From Saprospiraceae bacterium (lineage in GTDB: Bacteria; Bacteroidota; Bacteroidia; Chitinophagales; Saprospiraceae): 34,955 nucleotides of DNA. The translations under genes and the position numbers were made by a program. The notes beneath the pieces are model-generated. The model was not told the origin of the DNA. It saw only the letters and a program-made list of their open reading frames with translations, and made no database searches. The stretch lies in the NCBI GenBank assembly GCA_030729925.1, contig JANQWK010000059.1:1-34955 (forward strand), in the 5' to 3' direction. Positions 27,544-34,828 of this stretch are shown piece by piece (position 1 is the stretch's first letter; each line of letters starts with the position of its first letter).

Positions 27544-29091
27544 ATGAAAAATTCTGTCTCTACATGGATATGGATGCTGCCCGCGATTGTTATTTTGGGC
27601 AGTTCCTGCCAGTCGCCCGCTGCTCCGGCTCGGACTTTTGAAGAACTGACCATCGCAGAAATTCACGAGGCATTCCGGGAAGGAACCCTTACTTCGGAAG
27701 CGCTAACCGCTTACTACCTGGACCGCATTGCTGCGCTGGATCAGTCCACCGGCATCAATGCGATCGTCGTGGTTAATCCGAGTGCCATGGAAGATGCCCG
27801 CCAGCGGGACGAAGCGTTCAAGCGCAGCGGTGAGTTGCTTCCCCTCCACGGCATTCCGGTCATTGTAAAAGACAATTACCTCACCAAAGGATTGCAGACC
27901 ACCGCCGGTTCTATTGCCCTCAAGGGGTTTGAACCAGCGGAAAACGCAACTCAGGTGCAGCAACTTCTGGATGCGGGAGCCATCGTGCTGGCCAAATCCA
28001 ACATGGCAGAATGGGCTTTCAGCCCCATGCACACGGAGAGTTCTATCGCGGGGACAACCCGTAACCCCTACAACATTGAGCATGTGCCGGCCGGATCGAG
28101 TGGGGGTACAGCTGCTGCAGTGGCCGCCAATTTTGGGGCAGTCGGATTGGGGACCGACACGGGCAATTCGATCAGAGGACCTTCTTCCCACAATGCCCTG
28201 GTGGGGTTTCGCAGTACCCTGGGACTGACCAGCCGGCATGGCATTGCTCCCTTGTACCTGCGCAACGATGTAGGCGGCCCTATGTGTCGCACCGTGGAAG
28301 ATGCTGCCCGAATCTTGCAGGTCATCGCGGGAGTAGATCCCTTAGATACCCTGACGCGGTACGCCGAAGGCAACATTCCGGATAATTACCTCGATTTTCT
28401 GCAAAAAGACGGCTTGCAAGGAGCCAGGATAGGGGTGATGCGGCAACTGAGTGACAAAAATCCGGATTCAGAGGTAAGTGCGCTGTTCGAGCAGGCGCTC
28501 CAGGATATGATTGCCCAGGGCGCAGTCTTGGTGGATCCTTTTGTGGTGCCCAGGCTGGATACCCTGCGCCAGGATCAGTGGTGTGCAGACTTCGGGCAGG
28601 ACATTGCATCATTTTTACAAACCTTTGTCAAGCGACCGGGAGTCAGCTCCATAGAAGATATTTTGGCCATTGGCGGTACCTCTCCCTTTGTTACGGGCAG
28701 ATTGGAGCGCTTTGTAGGGCGTTCGGGACGCTGGGAACAGGGGGATATTCCCTGCGGAGATCCTTATACCGATGTGTTGCGCATTGCTTATCGGGAAGCC
28801 ATAGAGCAGGCGATGGATGCGTTGGAACTCGATGCGCTGGTTTATCCCTCGTGGAACCACCCTCCTGCGAAGGTAAGTGCTTTTGAAGAAGGCTATAAGG
28901 GCGACAACAGTCAGCTTATTGCGCCACATACCGGTCAGCCGGCATTCACGGTACCGATGGGATTTACCACGGGCAATTTACCTGCCGGCATTCAATTTCT
29001 GGGTCGGTCTTTCAGCGAACCGGTATTGATCAAACTTGCCTATGCTTACGAGCAGGCCACCCGGCATCGGAGGCCACCGGTACTGCCATAA
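27544..29091 (+). CDS. Amidase signature family lipoprotein
   Basis: Ser-cisSer-Lys amidohydrolase predicted to be lipid-anchored outside the cytoplasm (lipobox LGSSC, C22). All catalytic elements are in place over 515 residues: K109 in VIVKDN, the cis-serine pair in AGSSGGTAAA (185-186), and the nucleophile in GTDTGNSIRGPSS (S209). The C-terminal GFTTGNLPAGIQFLGRSF is a family marker. It resembles Bacteroidota amidases rather than GatA, since no gatB or gatC lies nearby and GatA is not exported. It starts 55 bp after the M55 gene, so co-transcription is likely but not certain. Substrates are unknown. Confidence 0.9.
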   Translation: MKNSVSTWIWMLPAIVILGSSCQSPAAPARTFEELTIAEIHEAFREGTLTSEALTAYYLDRIAALDQSTGINAIVVVNPSAMEDARQRDEAFKRSGELLPLHGIPVIVKDNYLTKGLQTTAGSIALKGFEPAENATQVQQLLDAGAIVLAKSNMAEWAFSPMHTESSIAGTTRNPYNIEHVPAGSSGGTAAAVAANFGAVGLGTDTGNSIRGPSSHNALVGFRSTLGLTSRHGIAPLYLRNDVGGPMCRTVEDAARILQVIAGVDPLDTLTRYAEGNIPDNYLDFLQKDGLQGARIGVMRQLSDKNPDSEVSALFEQALQDMIAQGAVLVDPFVVPRLDTLRQDQWCADFGQDIASFLQTFVKRPGVSSIEDILAIGGTSPFVTGRLERFVGRSGRWEQGDIPCGDPYTDVLRIAYREAIEQAMDALELDALVYPSWNHPPAKVSAFEEGYKGDNSQLIAPHTGQPAFTVPMGFTTGNLPAGIQFLGRSFSEPVLIKLAYAYEQATRHRRPPVLP

Positions 29092-29094
29092 AAG

Positions 29095-29126
29095 ACATTG
29101 GGGCGAACAATTGTCCGCCCCAATGT
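29095..29126. terminator. Bidirectional terminator between amidase and S10 peptidase
   Basis: A perfect 11-bp stem (29095-29105 with 29116-29126, ACATTGGGGCG and its complement) encloses a 10-nt loop and fills the 42-bp gap between two convergent genes. A short T-run is present only on the minus strand side (CTTTTATG). Placement and stem strength make it a shared terminator. Confidence 0.75.
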
Positions 29127-29133
29127 TTAGTTG

Positions 29134-30615
29134 CTAATACTTTGCCGGTTGTCCGGGTGCCGGAAGGGTTTTCTTCACAAACATGCGGATATCCTCGTTG
29201 GCTGTTTCGAGATCTTCCCGTCGCAGGTACATCATGTGTCCGCTGCGGTAGCCTTTGAAGCTCAGGCGATCCTGCATGCGGCCACTGGGATCCAGGTGCC
29301 ACATGGTATATTTGGCATTGAAGTAGGTCGTAGCCCCGTCGTAGTAGCCGGATTGGATCATCACATGCAGGTAGGGGTTTTGAGCCATTGCCAGGCGCAA
29401 GCCTTCTCCGGTGCGATCTCCGTTGCGGTTCCAGGGGTTGACCGGACCAAACATATTATATTTGATATCGGTATTCCAGTTGAGGTGGTTTTTGAAATAA
29501 TAATTGATAGCAGGGGTAAAAGAATGCAACCAGGAAGTCAATTCTGAGTTGTAATCCGGTCTGTCACCTGCCAGTTGGCGATCAATACCGAGGTAGCGAG
29601 AATCCAATCGGCCCACGGTAAATCCTCCGCGTTCGCGCAGCAAGTCCTTCCAGAAAAAGGAAGTGGACACATCCAGGTTGTGCTGCAGGATCGTTTTGGC
29701 CGAAAGGCCGGAATAGTAGGCCATTTTCTCTGCCATTTCCGTTTTTTTGTCGTCAGACAGGTACCCACCCATGGCCATGGCCGGAAGCAGTTGGTTGATG
29801 GTGAAATCTTCCACCTCTGGCAGGAGTTCATCCAGGTCTTTGGCCTGTAGCTCTGGAGCGAGTGCTTTCTGGTACCATGCGGCGGCTGCGAAATAAGGCA
29901 AACGGTTGGCCGCATCCACGGGGCCGTCGCGTTCGATGCCCAAGCCGGTGGGCGACACCAGGATCACCCCGTTGAGGTACATCCAGTGGTTGTTTTGCAG
30001 CTCATTGGCCAGACCTGATACCCGGGTTGTACCGTAGCTCTCTCCGATCAGGTACTTGGGAGAAGGCCAGCGGTTGTGGCGGGTCACGAAAGTATTGACC
30101 CAATCGGCCAGGTACTTGATATCCTCGTTCACCCCGAAGAAAGTAGCCGGTTTGGCATTGTCATCGAGGATTCTGGAATAGCCGGTATTGACCGGATTCA
30201 CAAACACGATATCGGCCACATCCAGGATAGAATAGGGGTTGTCGCGGATGCCGTAGGGCTGAACGGGGTAGCCCTCATCGTCAATTTTCAGGATTTTGGG
30301 TCCGGTATAAGCGATGTGCATCCAGACCGAAGCAGAACCGGGTCCGCCGTTGAAAGAAATAACCAGCGGGCGGGCATCTCGATCCTTTACATCGGTGCGT
30401 TCGTAGTAGGTGAAAAACAGTGCGGCGACGGTTTTGCCATTGCTGTCCCATACGGGTTGGGTTCCGGTCACGGCACGGTAGGGTACTGCCTGTCCTTTGA
30501 TGGTCACTTGGTGTTTGGTTTCCACGACTTCATCGGCGGGCAACTTGCGATCCTGGGCCTGGAGGCCTAAAAACCACAACCCTGCAACCATGCTCAGTAA
30601 AAGTAATCTCTTCAT
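29134..30615 (-). CDS. Exported serine carboxypeptidase, S10 family
   Basis: Removes C-terminal amino acids from peptides at low pH in characterised relatives. The 493-residue protein has a signal peptide (1-21, ending LQAQ), the oxyanion-hole motif FNGGPGSAS (88-96), the nucleophile in GESYGTTR (S193), the Asp in QSGYYDGATTY and the His in YRSGHMMYL. The full triad suggests an active enzyme. It is the last gene of a DinB-membrane protein-peptidase set on the minus strand, ending at the shared terminator. Confidence 0.92.
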   Translation of the reverse strand: MKRLLLLSMVAGLWFLGLQAQDRKLPADEVVETKHQVTIKGQAVPYRAVTGTQPVWDSNGKTVAALFFTYYERTDVKDRDARPLVISFNGGPGSASVWMHIAYTGPKILKIDDEGYPVQPYGIRDNPYSILDVADIVFVNPVNTGYSRILDDNAKPATFFGVNEDIKYLADWVNTFVTRHNRWPSPKYLIGESYGTTRVSGLANELQNNHWMYLNGVILVSPTGLGIERDGPVDAANRLPYFAAAAWYQKALAPELQAKDLDELLPEVEDFTINQLLPAMAMGGYLSDDKKTEMAEKMAYYSGLSAKTILQHNLDVSTSFFWKDLLRERGGFTVGRLDSRYLGIDRQLAGDRPDYNSELTSWLHSFTPAINYYFKNHLNWNTDIKYNMFGPVNPWNRNGDRTGEGLRLAMAQNPYLHVMIQSGYYDGATTYFNAKYTMWHLDPSGRMQDRLSFKGYRSGHMMYLRREDLETANEDIRMFVKKTLPAPGQPAKY

Positions 30616-30655
30616 GTCGGCTATTTGTTTTGGTGGTATAAAAAAAGTAAATCAA

Positions 30656-31072
30656 CTATTTCAGGTAACGGTTTCCCATCATGGGGGGAAACAAGAACAG
30701 TGCGATCAGCAGCACGTACCAGGCGTTGGACTGGACAAAAGCCAGGAGCAGCAAAAAACCGGGATCGGAGGGATCCAGCAGCCGCTGGATGAGTACCCCG
30801 AAGGTCAAGCTGGCCATTACCCAGAAAATACCGGTAATCCATAAATCGCGCCTGGCCAGCCCCGAAAGCGGTTTGCCGAACAACATCAGGTTCATCACCA
30901 GCAGGGCGATGAGGAGCGAGGGCAAAAACATATACGGTACCAATTGTTTTTCGGCTCCGGTATTGCGCAGGATCGGGTACCTTTCATAGATCAGGCTTGC
31001 GCCAAAAAGAACCCCCATCATGCAAACCCAGACCAGCACTACGGCCGGATAAAAGGAGCGTGCCGGCATCAC
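30656..31072 (-). CDS. Small four-helix membrane protein, unknown
   Basis: A 138-residue protein with four clear hydrophobic segments at about 9-27, 46-64, 77-96 and 109-130, and positive charges between helices 2 and 3 (SGLARRDLW). I recognise no family. Its start overlaps the stop of the DinB gene by 4 bp (ATGA), which supports it as a real, translationally coupled gene. The S10 peptidase starts 40 bp after it. Function unknown. Confidence 0.7.
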   Translation of the reverse strand: MMPARSFYPAVVLVWVCMMGVLFGASLIYERYPILRNTGAEKQLVPYMFLPSLLIALLVMNLMLFGKPLSGLARRDLWITGIFWVMASLTFGVLIQRLLDPSDPGFLLLLAFVQSNAWYVLLIALFLFPPMMGNRYLK

Positions 31073-31527
31073 ACCAATTTTCGCATAGACAGCACATTCC
31101 CGAAGTGCATGCTCTCGTGCAGGTTATTAAATACAATAGCATCCTCCACGGAGTTCAGGATTACCCCGTAGCTCGTGGTATAAGGAGAATACTGTTGAAA
31201 TACCTTGGCCTGGTAATCGGTCCAGGTTTGATCGGGCAGCGCAAAAGCCGTCTCTTGCAGGTACTCCCATTCATCCGCCGGTGCATTCCCGTCCGGTTTG
31301 GTGCCTTTCCGGTACTTGGCGATAATATCTTCGCGGACGAGGGGTGTCAGTCCGGATAACGAATACGTCAGCAATTGCTGGGTCACAATCACGTGTCCGA
31401 TATTCCAGATCAGGTTGTTGCCGAAGCCTGTAGGAACCGCATTGAGCCGTTCGAGCGAATAGTCTTCCACGGCGCGGAGCATATTTTCTCGGGTTTTCCG
31501 GAGCAAATGCAAATGATAATCTACCAT
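31069..31527 (-). CDS. DinB family protein
   Basis: A 152-residue four-helix DinB/YfiT-like protein, a fold that binds metal and includes thiol S-transferases. The likely metal histidines are in NIGHVIVTQQ and in the C-terminal ESMHFGNVLSM. The ATG at 31527 (MVDYHLHLLRKTRENM) is chosen over an in-frame upstream start at 31557, because homologues begin at this helix. First gene of the minus-strand set; divergent from the aldo/keto reductase, which starts 58 bp away. Substrate unknown. Confidence 0.82.
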   Translation of the reverse strand: MVDYHLHLLRKTRENMLRAVEDYSLERLNAVPTGFGNNLIWNIGHVIVTQQLLTYSLSGLTPLVREDIIAKYRKGTKPDGNAPADEWEYLQETAFALPDQTWTDYQAKVFQQYSPYTTSYGVILNSVEDAIVFNNLHESMHFGNVLSMRKLV

Positions 31528-31585
31528 TTTCTTGTTTTTTGCTGCGTAAGTTCGCAAATTATCGGCAGTTTTTCATCCAATAATC

Positions 31586-32560
31586 ATGGAGCAAATCAAT
31601 CTGGGCAAATCGGACATTCGGGTGAGCCGTATGGGCTTTGGCTGTTGGGGGCTGAGTGGCGCTTATGGGAGCATCGCGGCGGGGGAAGCCGAGCGGCTGT
31701 TGCAAGCGGTAGCGGATACGGGGATTAACTTTCTCGACACGGCCGACGTCTATGGAGGGGGAGCCAACGAGGAACTGCTGGGTCGGGCGCTTGCCGGTCG
31801 CAGGCAGGAAGTCGTCCTGGCCACCAAATTTGGTTACGTGGGTGACGAAATGGGCGGCTTGCGCATAGATGGTCGCCCCGAGTACGTTGTTGCTGCCTGT
31901 GAAGCCAGTTTGCGTCGCCTGCGCACGGACTATCTGGATCTGTATTATCTCCACCGCGTGGACAAAACCGTGCCCATAACGGAGACGGTAGGCGCCATGC
32001 AGCGGCTCAAAGACCAGGGCAAGATCCGGGCTATTGGGTTGTCCGAAGCCGGCATCGCCACGCTCCAAAAAGCAGGCAGGACAGGGAGGATAGATGTGCT
32101 TCAATCTGAATACTCCTTAGCCACACCGGACCTCCAAGACCGGGTGCTTCCTTTTCTCGAAGAACAGGGCATCACCCTTGCGGCCTTTAGTCCCCTGGGC
32201 AGAGGCATGCTCACCGCCCTTGCCTCAGGGCTACAGCCGGGATCGGATGACTATCGCCGGCTCATCCCGCGCTTTCAGGAACCCTATCTGTCGCACAATA
32301 TCCGGATAGCTGAACAAATGCAGGACATGGCCCAACAACTGGGCACCTCGCTCGCAATCCTTTCTCTGGGCTGGATCCTCGCCTCCGGCAACCACATCCC
32401 CATTCCCGGAACCCGCAAGTTGGATCACCTTCGGGAAAACTGTAGAGCCCTGGAATTGCGTTTGTCTCCGGACATCGTACAGCAGTTGGCCAGCCTGGCT
32501 CGACAATTTCGCGGTGCCCGCCACAACCCCGCCAATGCGGCATTTTACGATGTGGACTAA
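31586..32560 (+). CDS. Aldo/keto reductase
   Basis: NADPH-dependent oxidoreductase with a TIM-barrel fold. The 324-residue protein starts GKSDIRVSRMGFGCWGLSG and has the catalytic tetrad: D51 and Y56 in LDTADVYGGG, K81 in ATKFG, and H123 in YYLHRVD. The C-terminal cofactor segment IPIPGTRKLDHLRENCRAL is the usual NADP-binding motif. It is of the aryl-alcohol/perakine-reductase-like branch (QSEYSLATPDLQD). It precedes tRNA-Ser by 72 bp but probably has its own promoter. The aldehyde or ketone substrate is unknown. Confidence 0.93.
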   Translation: MEQINLGKSDIRVSRMGFGCWGLSGAYGSIAAGEAERLLQAVADTGINFLDTADVYGGGANEELLGRALAGRRQEVVLATKFGYVGDEMGGLRIDGRPEYVVAACEASLRRLRTDYLDLYYLHRVDKTVPITETVGAMQRLKDQGKIRAIGLSEAGIATLQKAGRTGRIDVLQSEYSLATPDLQDRVLPFLEEQGITLAAFSPLGRGMLTALASGLQPGSDDYRRLIPRFQEPYLSHNIRIAEQMQDMAQQLGTSLAILSLGWILASGNHIPIPGTRKLDHLRENCRALELRLSPDIVQQLASLARQFRGARHNPANAAFYDVD

Positions 32561-32611
32561 AAAAAACCACATTTTTGGTGCGTAAAAATTTCCAAAAAAC
32601 AAAATCTTGTT

Positions 32612-32619
32612 TATTTTTG
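32612..32619 (+). promoter_or_regulatory. -7 box for tRNA-Ser
   Basis: TATTTTTG fits TAnnTTTG and ends 13 bp before the mature 5' end of the tRNA, the expected spacing. No clear -33 element. Confidence 0.4.
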
Positions 32620-32632
32620 CACTCCATTCAAC

Positions 32633-32719
32633 GGAGGAGTGGCAGAGCGGTTGATTGCACCTGTCTTGAAAACAGACGTACGTGAGAGCGTACCGGGGGT
32701 TCGAATCCCTCCTCCTCCG
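32633..32719 (+). tRNA. tRNA-Ser (anticodon UGA)
   Basis: An 87-nt class II tRNA. The acceptor stem GGAGGAG (32633-32639) pairs perfectly with CTCCTCC (32712-32718), discriminator G at 32719. The anticodon stem-loop CTGTCTTGAAAACAG carries TGA. A long variable arm (around ACGTACGTGAGAGCGTACC) and a T arm GGGGG-TTCGAAT-CCCTC follow. CCA is not encoded. A terminator follows 7 bp later, and the 3' end is repeated at 33415. Confidence 0.97.
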
Positions 32720-32758
32720 CCCGGATAAAAAGCCCCATACTTGGGGCTTTTTGCGTTT
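32713..32758 (+). repeat. Direct repeat, copy 1 (tRNA-Ser 3' end plus terminator)
   Basis: A 46-bp segment covering the last 7 tRNA bases and the terminator, repeated at 33415-33460 with two C/T differences. It begins within the acceptor stem, a common integration target for site-specific recombinases. Confidence 0.85.
32727..32752 (+). terminator. Intrinsic terminator after tRNA-Ser
   Basis: AAAAAGCCCC and GGGGCTTTTT enclose a 6-nt loop and end in a T-run: a textbook rho-independent terminator, usable in both directions. Confidence 0.92.
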
Positions 32759-32790
32759 AAGACCCGAAGGATCACCTCCTAAAAAAAGCC

Positions 32791-33156
32791 ATGATGCATT
32801 TCTCCCAATTGGTACCCAGTGTATTTTACACCGACATTTCAGACGGACTAAAACTTTTTGTAGGCGCTCTGGAATTCACCATCGCACATGAAGACCTCAA
32901 CAGTTCAAACCCTTACTGTGTCCTCAAAAAGGACGGCATTCAGATCATGCTTTTTGAAGACCCCCAATTAGCGCGGGAACATCATCCCGAATTGCGGCTG
33001 GTCACCCCCAACATCGAAGCAGTATTTGAAAAGATTTCCGGATCTCACCCCCATTTACTCCACCCCCATCTTAATCAAGTCACCCTTCGCCCCTGGGGTG
33101 CAAAAGAATTTGCCATCGCAGACCACCAACTGGGCATACGATTCCAGCAATGGTGA
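32791..33156 (+). CDS. VOC family protein (glyoxalase/bleomycin-resistance fold)
   Basis: A 121-residue single-domain protein of the vicinal-oxygen-chelate fold: VPSVFYTDISDGLKLFVGAL at the start, KKDGIQIMLFEDP in the middle, and the C-terminal RPWGAKEFAIADHQLGIRF that is typical of glyoxalase/bleomycin-resistance proteins. Two adjacent ATG codons (32791 and 32794) are possible starts. It is the only intact-looking gene between the two copies of the tRNA-Ser 3' end repeat, so it may be cargo carried by an integrated segment. Substrate unknown. Confidence 0.82.
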   Translation: MMHFSQLVPSVFYTDISDGLKLFVGALEFTIAHEDLNSSNPYCVLKKDGIQIMLFEDPQLAREHHPELRLVTPNIEAVFEKISGSHPHLLHPHLNQVTLRPWGAKEFAIADHQLGIRFQQW

Positions 33157-33414
33157 ATCCAAGGTAGGTCGTACCCATTCATTCGCGTGGAATTGCCCTT
33201 ACGGGAAAAAATAATTGGGGTTGGGTTCTACCCTCAAATGGCCACCATTATGCCTAGGGTGAGAGGGCTGAATAGGTACAAAAAAATTAAACGTGGTACA
33301 CATGATGAACCCTTCACACCTTCAGACCATTGCGACTTATGGGGTTTCCATGGTCTTGATAGATATTTAAATCTATGATAATCAGCGCATTGTAGTGAAG
33401 GTTTGCGATCCGCT

Positions 33415-33460
33415 TCCTCCGCCCGGACAAAAAGCCCCACACTTGGGGCTTTTTGCGTTT
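33415..33460 (+). repeat. Direct repeat, copy 2 (tRNA-Ser 3' end plus terminator)
   Basis: Identical to 32713-32758 at 44 of 46 bases. Weaker similarity extends upstream into the T arm (GGTTTGCGATCC against GGTTCGAATCCC, about 33400-33414), but no tRNA 5' half is present. It is thus a tRNA 3' fragment or an attachment-site-like duplication. Confidence 0.8.
33429..33454 (+). terminator. Duplicated terminator hairpin
   Basis: Same 10-bp stem and T-run as the terminator at 32727-32752 with one loop base changed. No gene on the plus strand obviously needs it. Confidence 0.8.
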
Positions 33461-33637
33461 TTGGCAAAAACGGCTGTTGGCAGGCATCCCTACATAAAGC
33501 AGCATTTTTCCTAAAATCAGGGCAGGAACAACTTTGTAAATGGTGGCTATTCGGCCCCGACCATCCTTGATTTGAGGGTATTCCTCTTAAGCAATACGCT
33601 GATGCTGAATAGGATGTCCTATTTGTTTATTGGGGGG

Positions 33638-33949
33638 CTACTTTTTGGGATGTCCAGGCTCCCAGATCAATCGAACAAAAGAACTTAGGCGTTCATTTTC
33701 CCGACTTACGGGAACTCCTGCTACGATCCCCACCAATAAATTGTCGGCAATCCCTAACCTCATTTGAGGTCTGATGGTCATATCAAAGTCCCTGTTGTCA
33801 AAAACCTTGTTAAATTCTATGCCGATAAAATTTCTTGTTCCCGGAATCATGTAGTGAAAACTGGTATTTATATCATAAGTTGTATGCCAATCATTAAAAA
33901 TAAAACTTTGTTCAATTTTTGGACCTGTATATATCAAAGAATGAAAGTT
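33638..33949 (-). pseudogene. C-terminal fragment of an outer-membrane beta-barrel-like protein
   Basis: About 100 codons remain, reading NFHSLIYTGPK, then alternating hydrophobic strands such as DINTSFHYMIPGTRNFIGIEF and DMTIRPQMRLGIADNLLVGI, ending FVRLIWEPGHPKK at a stop codon. The strand pattern and aromatic ending suggest the last strands of an outer-membrane barrel. The frame is cut at its 5' side by the inverted repeat at 33950-33964, which puts an in-frame TGA directly upstream. The specific family is not identified. Confidence 0.55.
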
Positions 33950-34056
33950 GGTAACTATTCAGCCAACATCCACCTCCAACACCGAAAAATGCCCAAACAG
34001 CATCAACGACGCGGGGGGGTAATCAATTGTAATATCTTTGCCCGGATTCTCAGTAG

Positions 34057-34076
34057 AGACGCAAGATATTGCGTCT
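34057..34076. repeat. Palindromic repeat, copy 1
   Basis: AGACGCAA-GATA-TTGCGTCT: 8-bp arms around a 4-nt centre. Identical at 19 of 20 bases to the palindrome at 34259-34278. Confidence 0.7.
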
Positions 34077-34257
34077 GTTCAATATTTTGAACCCCTACCA
34101 TAAAATTATGGAAAAACATAAAAACAAATACCACACTGCCCCGGCCTATGGTGCGTTTAAGGATTACGGTTGTAGGCCATGTATGTTGTTATTCATTGCG
34201 GACGGGATGATAAAATTATCCAAACCCTACGACAGGCATCATGATGGATCGAACATG

Positions 34258-34279
34258 GAGACGCAAGATCTTGCGTCTC
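34258..34279. repeat. Palindromic repeat, copy 2
   Basis: A perfect 22-bp palindrome, 34258-34279, with the core GACGCAAGATCTTGCGTC. It resembles dispersed REP-like palindromes found in many Bacteroidota and cyanobacterial intergenic regions, from memory only. Confidence 0.75.
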
Positions 34280-34348
34280 TACAAGATGAATTATTCAAAC
34301 CGAATTTGGACACCACCATTCCCAGGGGGAGGGGGCTGAATAGTTACC

Positions 34349-34482
34349 ATCTTGTAAGCAGACAGTTTTGGCCTCGGTCCACGACTGCCTTCCCAAAGGT
34401 GCGGTAAGATAAATTTGTTAAAATCATTTTCATTGAAGAACACAGGTATGCAACTATTCGCAGTTTTTTCTAAATTTAGCAT
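34349..34482 (-). pseudogene. N-terminal fragment of a transposase
   Basis: About 45 codons, MLNLEKTANSC then FFNENDFNKFILPHL and RGPRPKLSAYKM, resemble the start of IS4/IS5-superfamily transposases (ENDFNKFILPHL...RGPKPK...YKxFNYI). The frame stops resembling a transposase exactly at the inverted repeat at 34334-34348. A TAAATTTG box lies upstream on the same strand (34520-34527). No DDE catalytic part remains, so it is inactive. Confidence 0.55.
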
Positions 34483-34559
34483 CGGTTTTCAGTTGAATTT
34501 TTTTCATTTTTTGGCAAAACAAATTTAAACTATTCACTGAAAACCTTTTTTCTTATCTC

Positions 34560-34817
34560 CGAAAACCCGCTACTGGTTCATTAGAAGAACCAGGCTCAAA
34601 TCCATTAAAAAATTTACACCAAAAACTGGATGATGCAGTGTTAACTGCTTATGGTTTTGGAAAGCGAAAAGACTTACTTACTCAATTGTTGGAACTGAAT
34701 TTTGAAATTGCTTCAAAAATTGAAAATGGAGAGGAAGTACAAAGCCCTGGTTTACCCAAATGTGTGAAAAATAAAAAGGAATTTGTGAGTGGGGATTGTG
34801 TTAAGATTATGAATTAA
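34560..34817 (+). pseudogene. C-terminal fragment of a DNA methyltransferase / type IIG-like restriction enzyme
   Basis: An open frame (open from 34497) with no plausible start reads RKPATGSLEEPGSNPLKNLH, then KLDDAVLTAYGFGKRKDLL, LLELNFEIASKIENGEEV and SPGLPKCV before TAA at 34815. This matches the ending I know from large class I SAM-dependent DNA methyltransferases (PGKNPL..LH..LD.AV..AYGF....LL..LL.LN...A..E..G..V.GPGLP). Only about 80 residues of a protein usually near 1,000 remain, so it is a remnant, or possibly a short cassette ORF in front of the attC-like hairpin. Confidence 0.55.
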
Positions 34818-34828
34818 TAAAGCCAGCG

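Larger units (their letters stand above)
33157..33637. other. Gene-poor stretch with repeat fragments
   Basis: I see no credible gene in these 480 bp. They contain GCTGAATAG at 33267-33275 and 33604-33612, the second copy of the tRNA-Ser 3'/terminator repeat at 33415-33460, and a loosely related GGCTATTCGGCC at 33545-33556. Short open frames on the minus strand read through the terminator and look spurious. Confidence 0.6.
33950..34348. mobile_element. Possible miniature element with 15-bp terminal inverted repeats
   Basis: GGTAACTATTCAGCC (33950-33964) and its exact reverse complement (34334-34348) bound 399 bp with no convincing gene. Two copies of a 20-22 bp palindrome lie inside. Both ends coincide with the truncation points of neighbouring gene remnants (barrel protein on the left, transposase on the right). 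No clear target-site duplication is visible, so a MITE is only one reading; rearranged repeat fragments are another. Confidence 0.4.

Noticed and set aside
33234-33505. Two minus-strand frames of 63-77 codons over the second terminator copy
   Set aside because: They read through the tRNA/terminator repeat and share no recognisable domain; probably not genes.
34055-34279. CRISPR array
   Set aside because: Only two palindromic copies 202 bp apart with no regular spacers and no cas genes.
34069-34407. 112-codon plus-strand frame across the inverted-repeat segment
   Set aside because: It runs over a palindrome, an inverted repeat and the antisense of the transposase remnant; low-quality coding signal.
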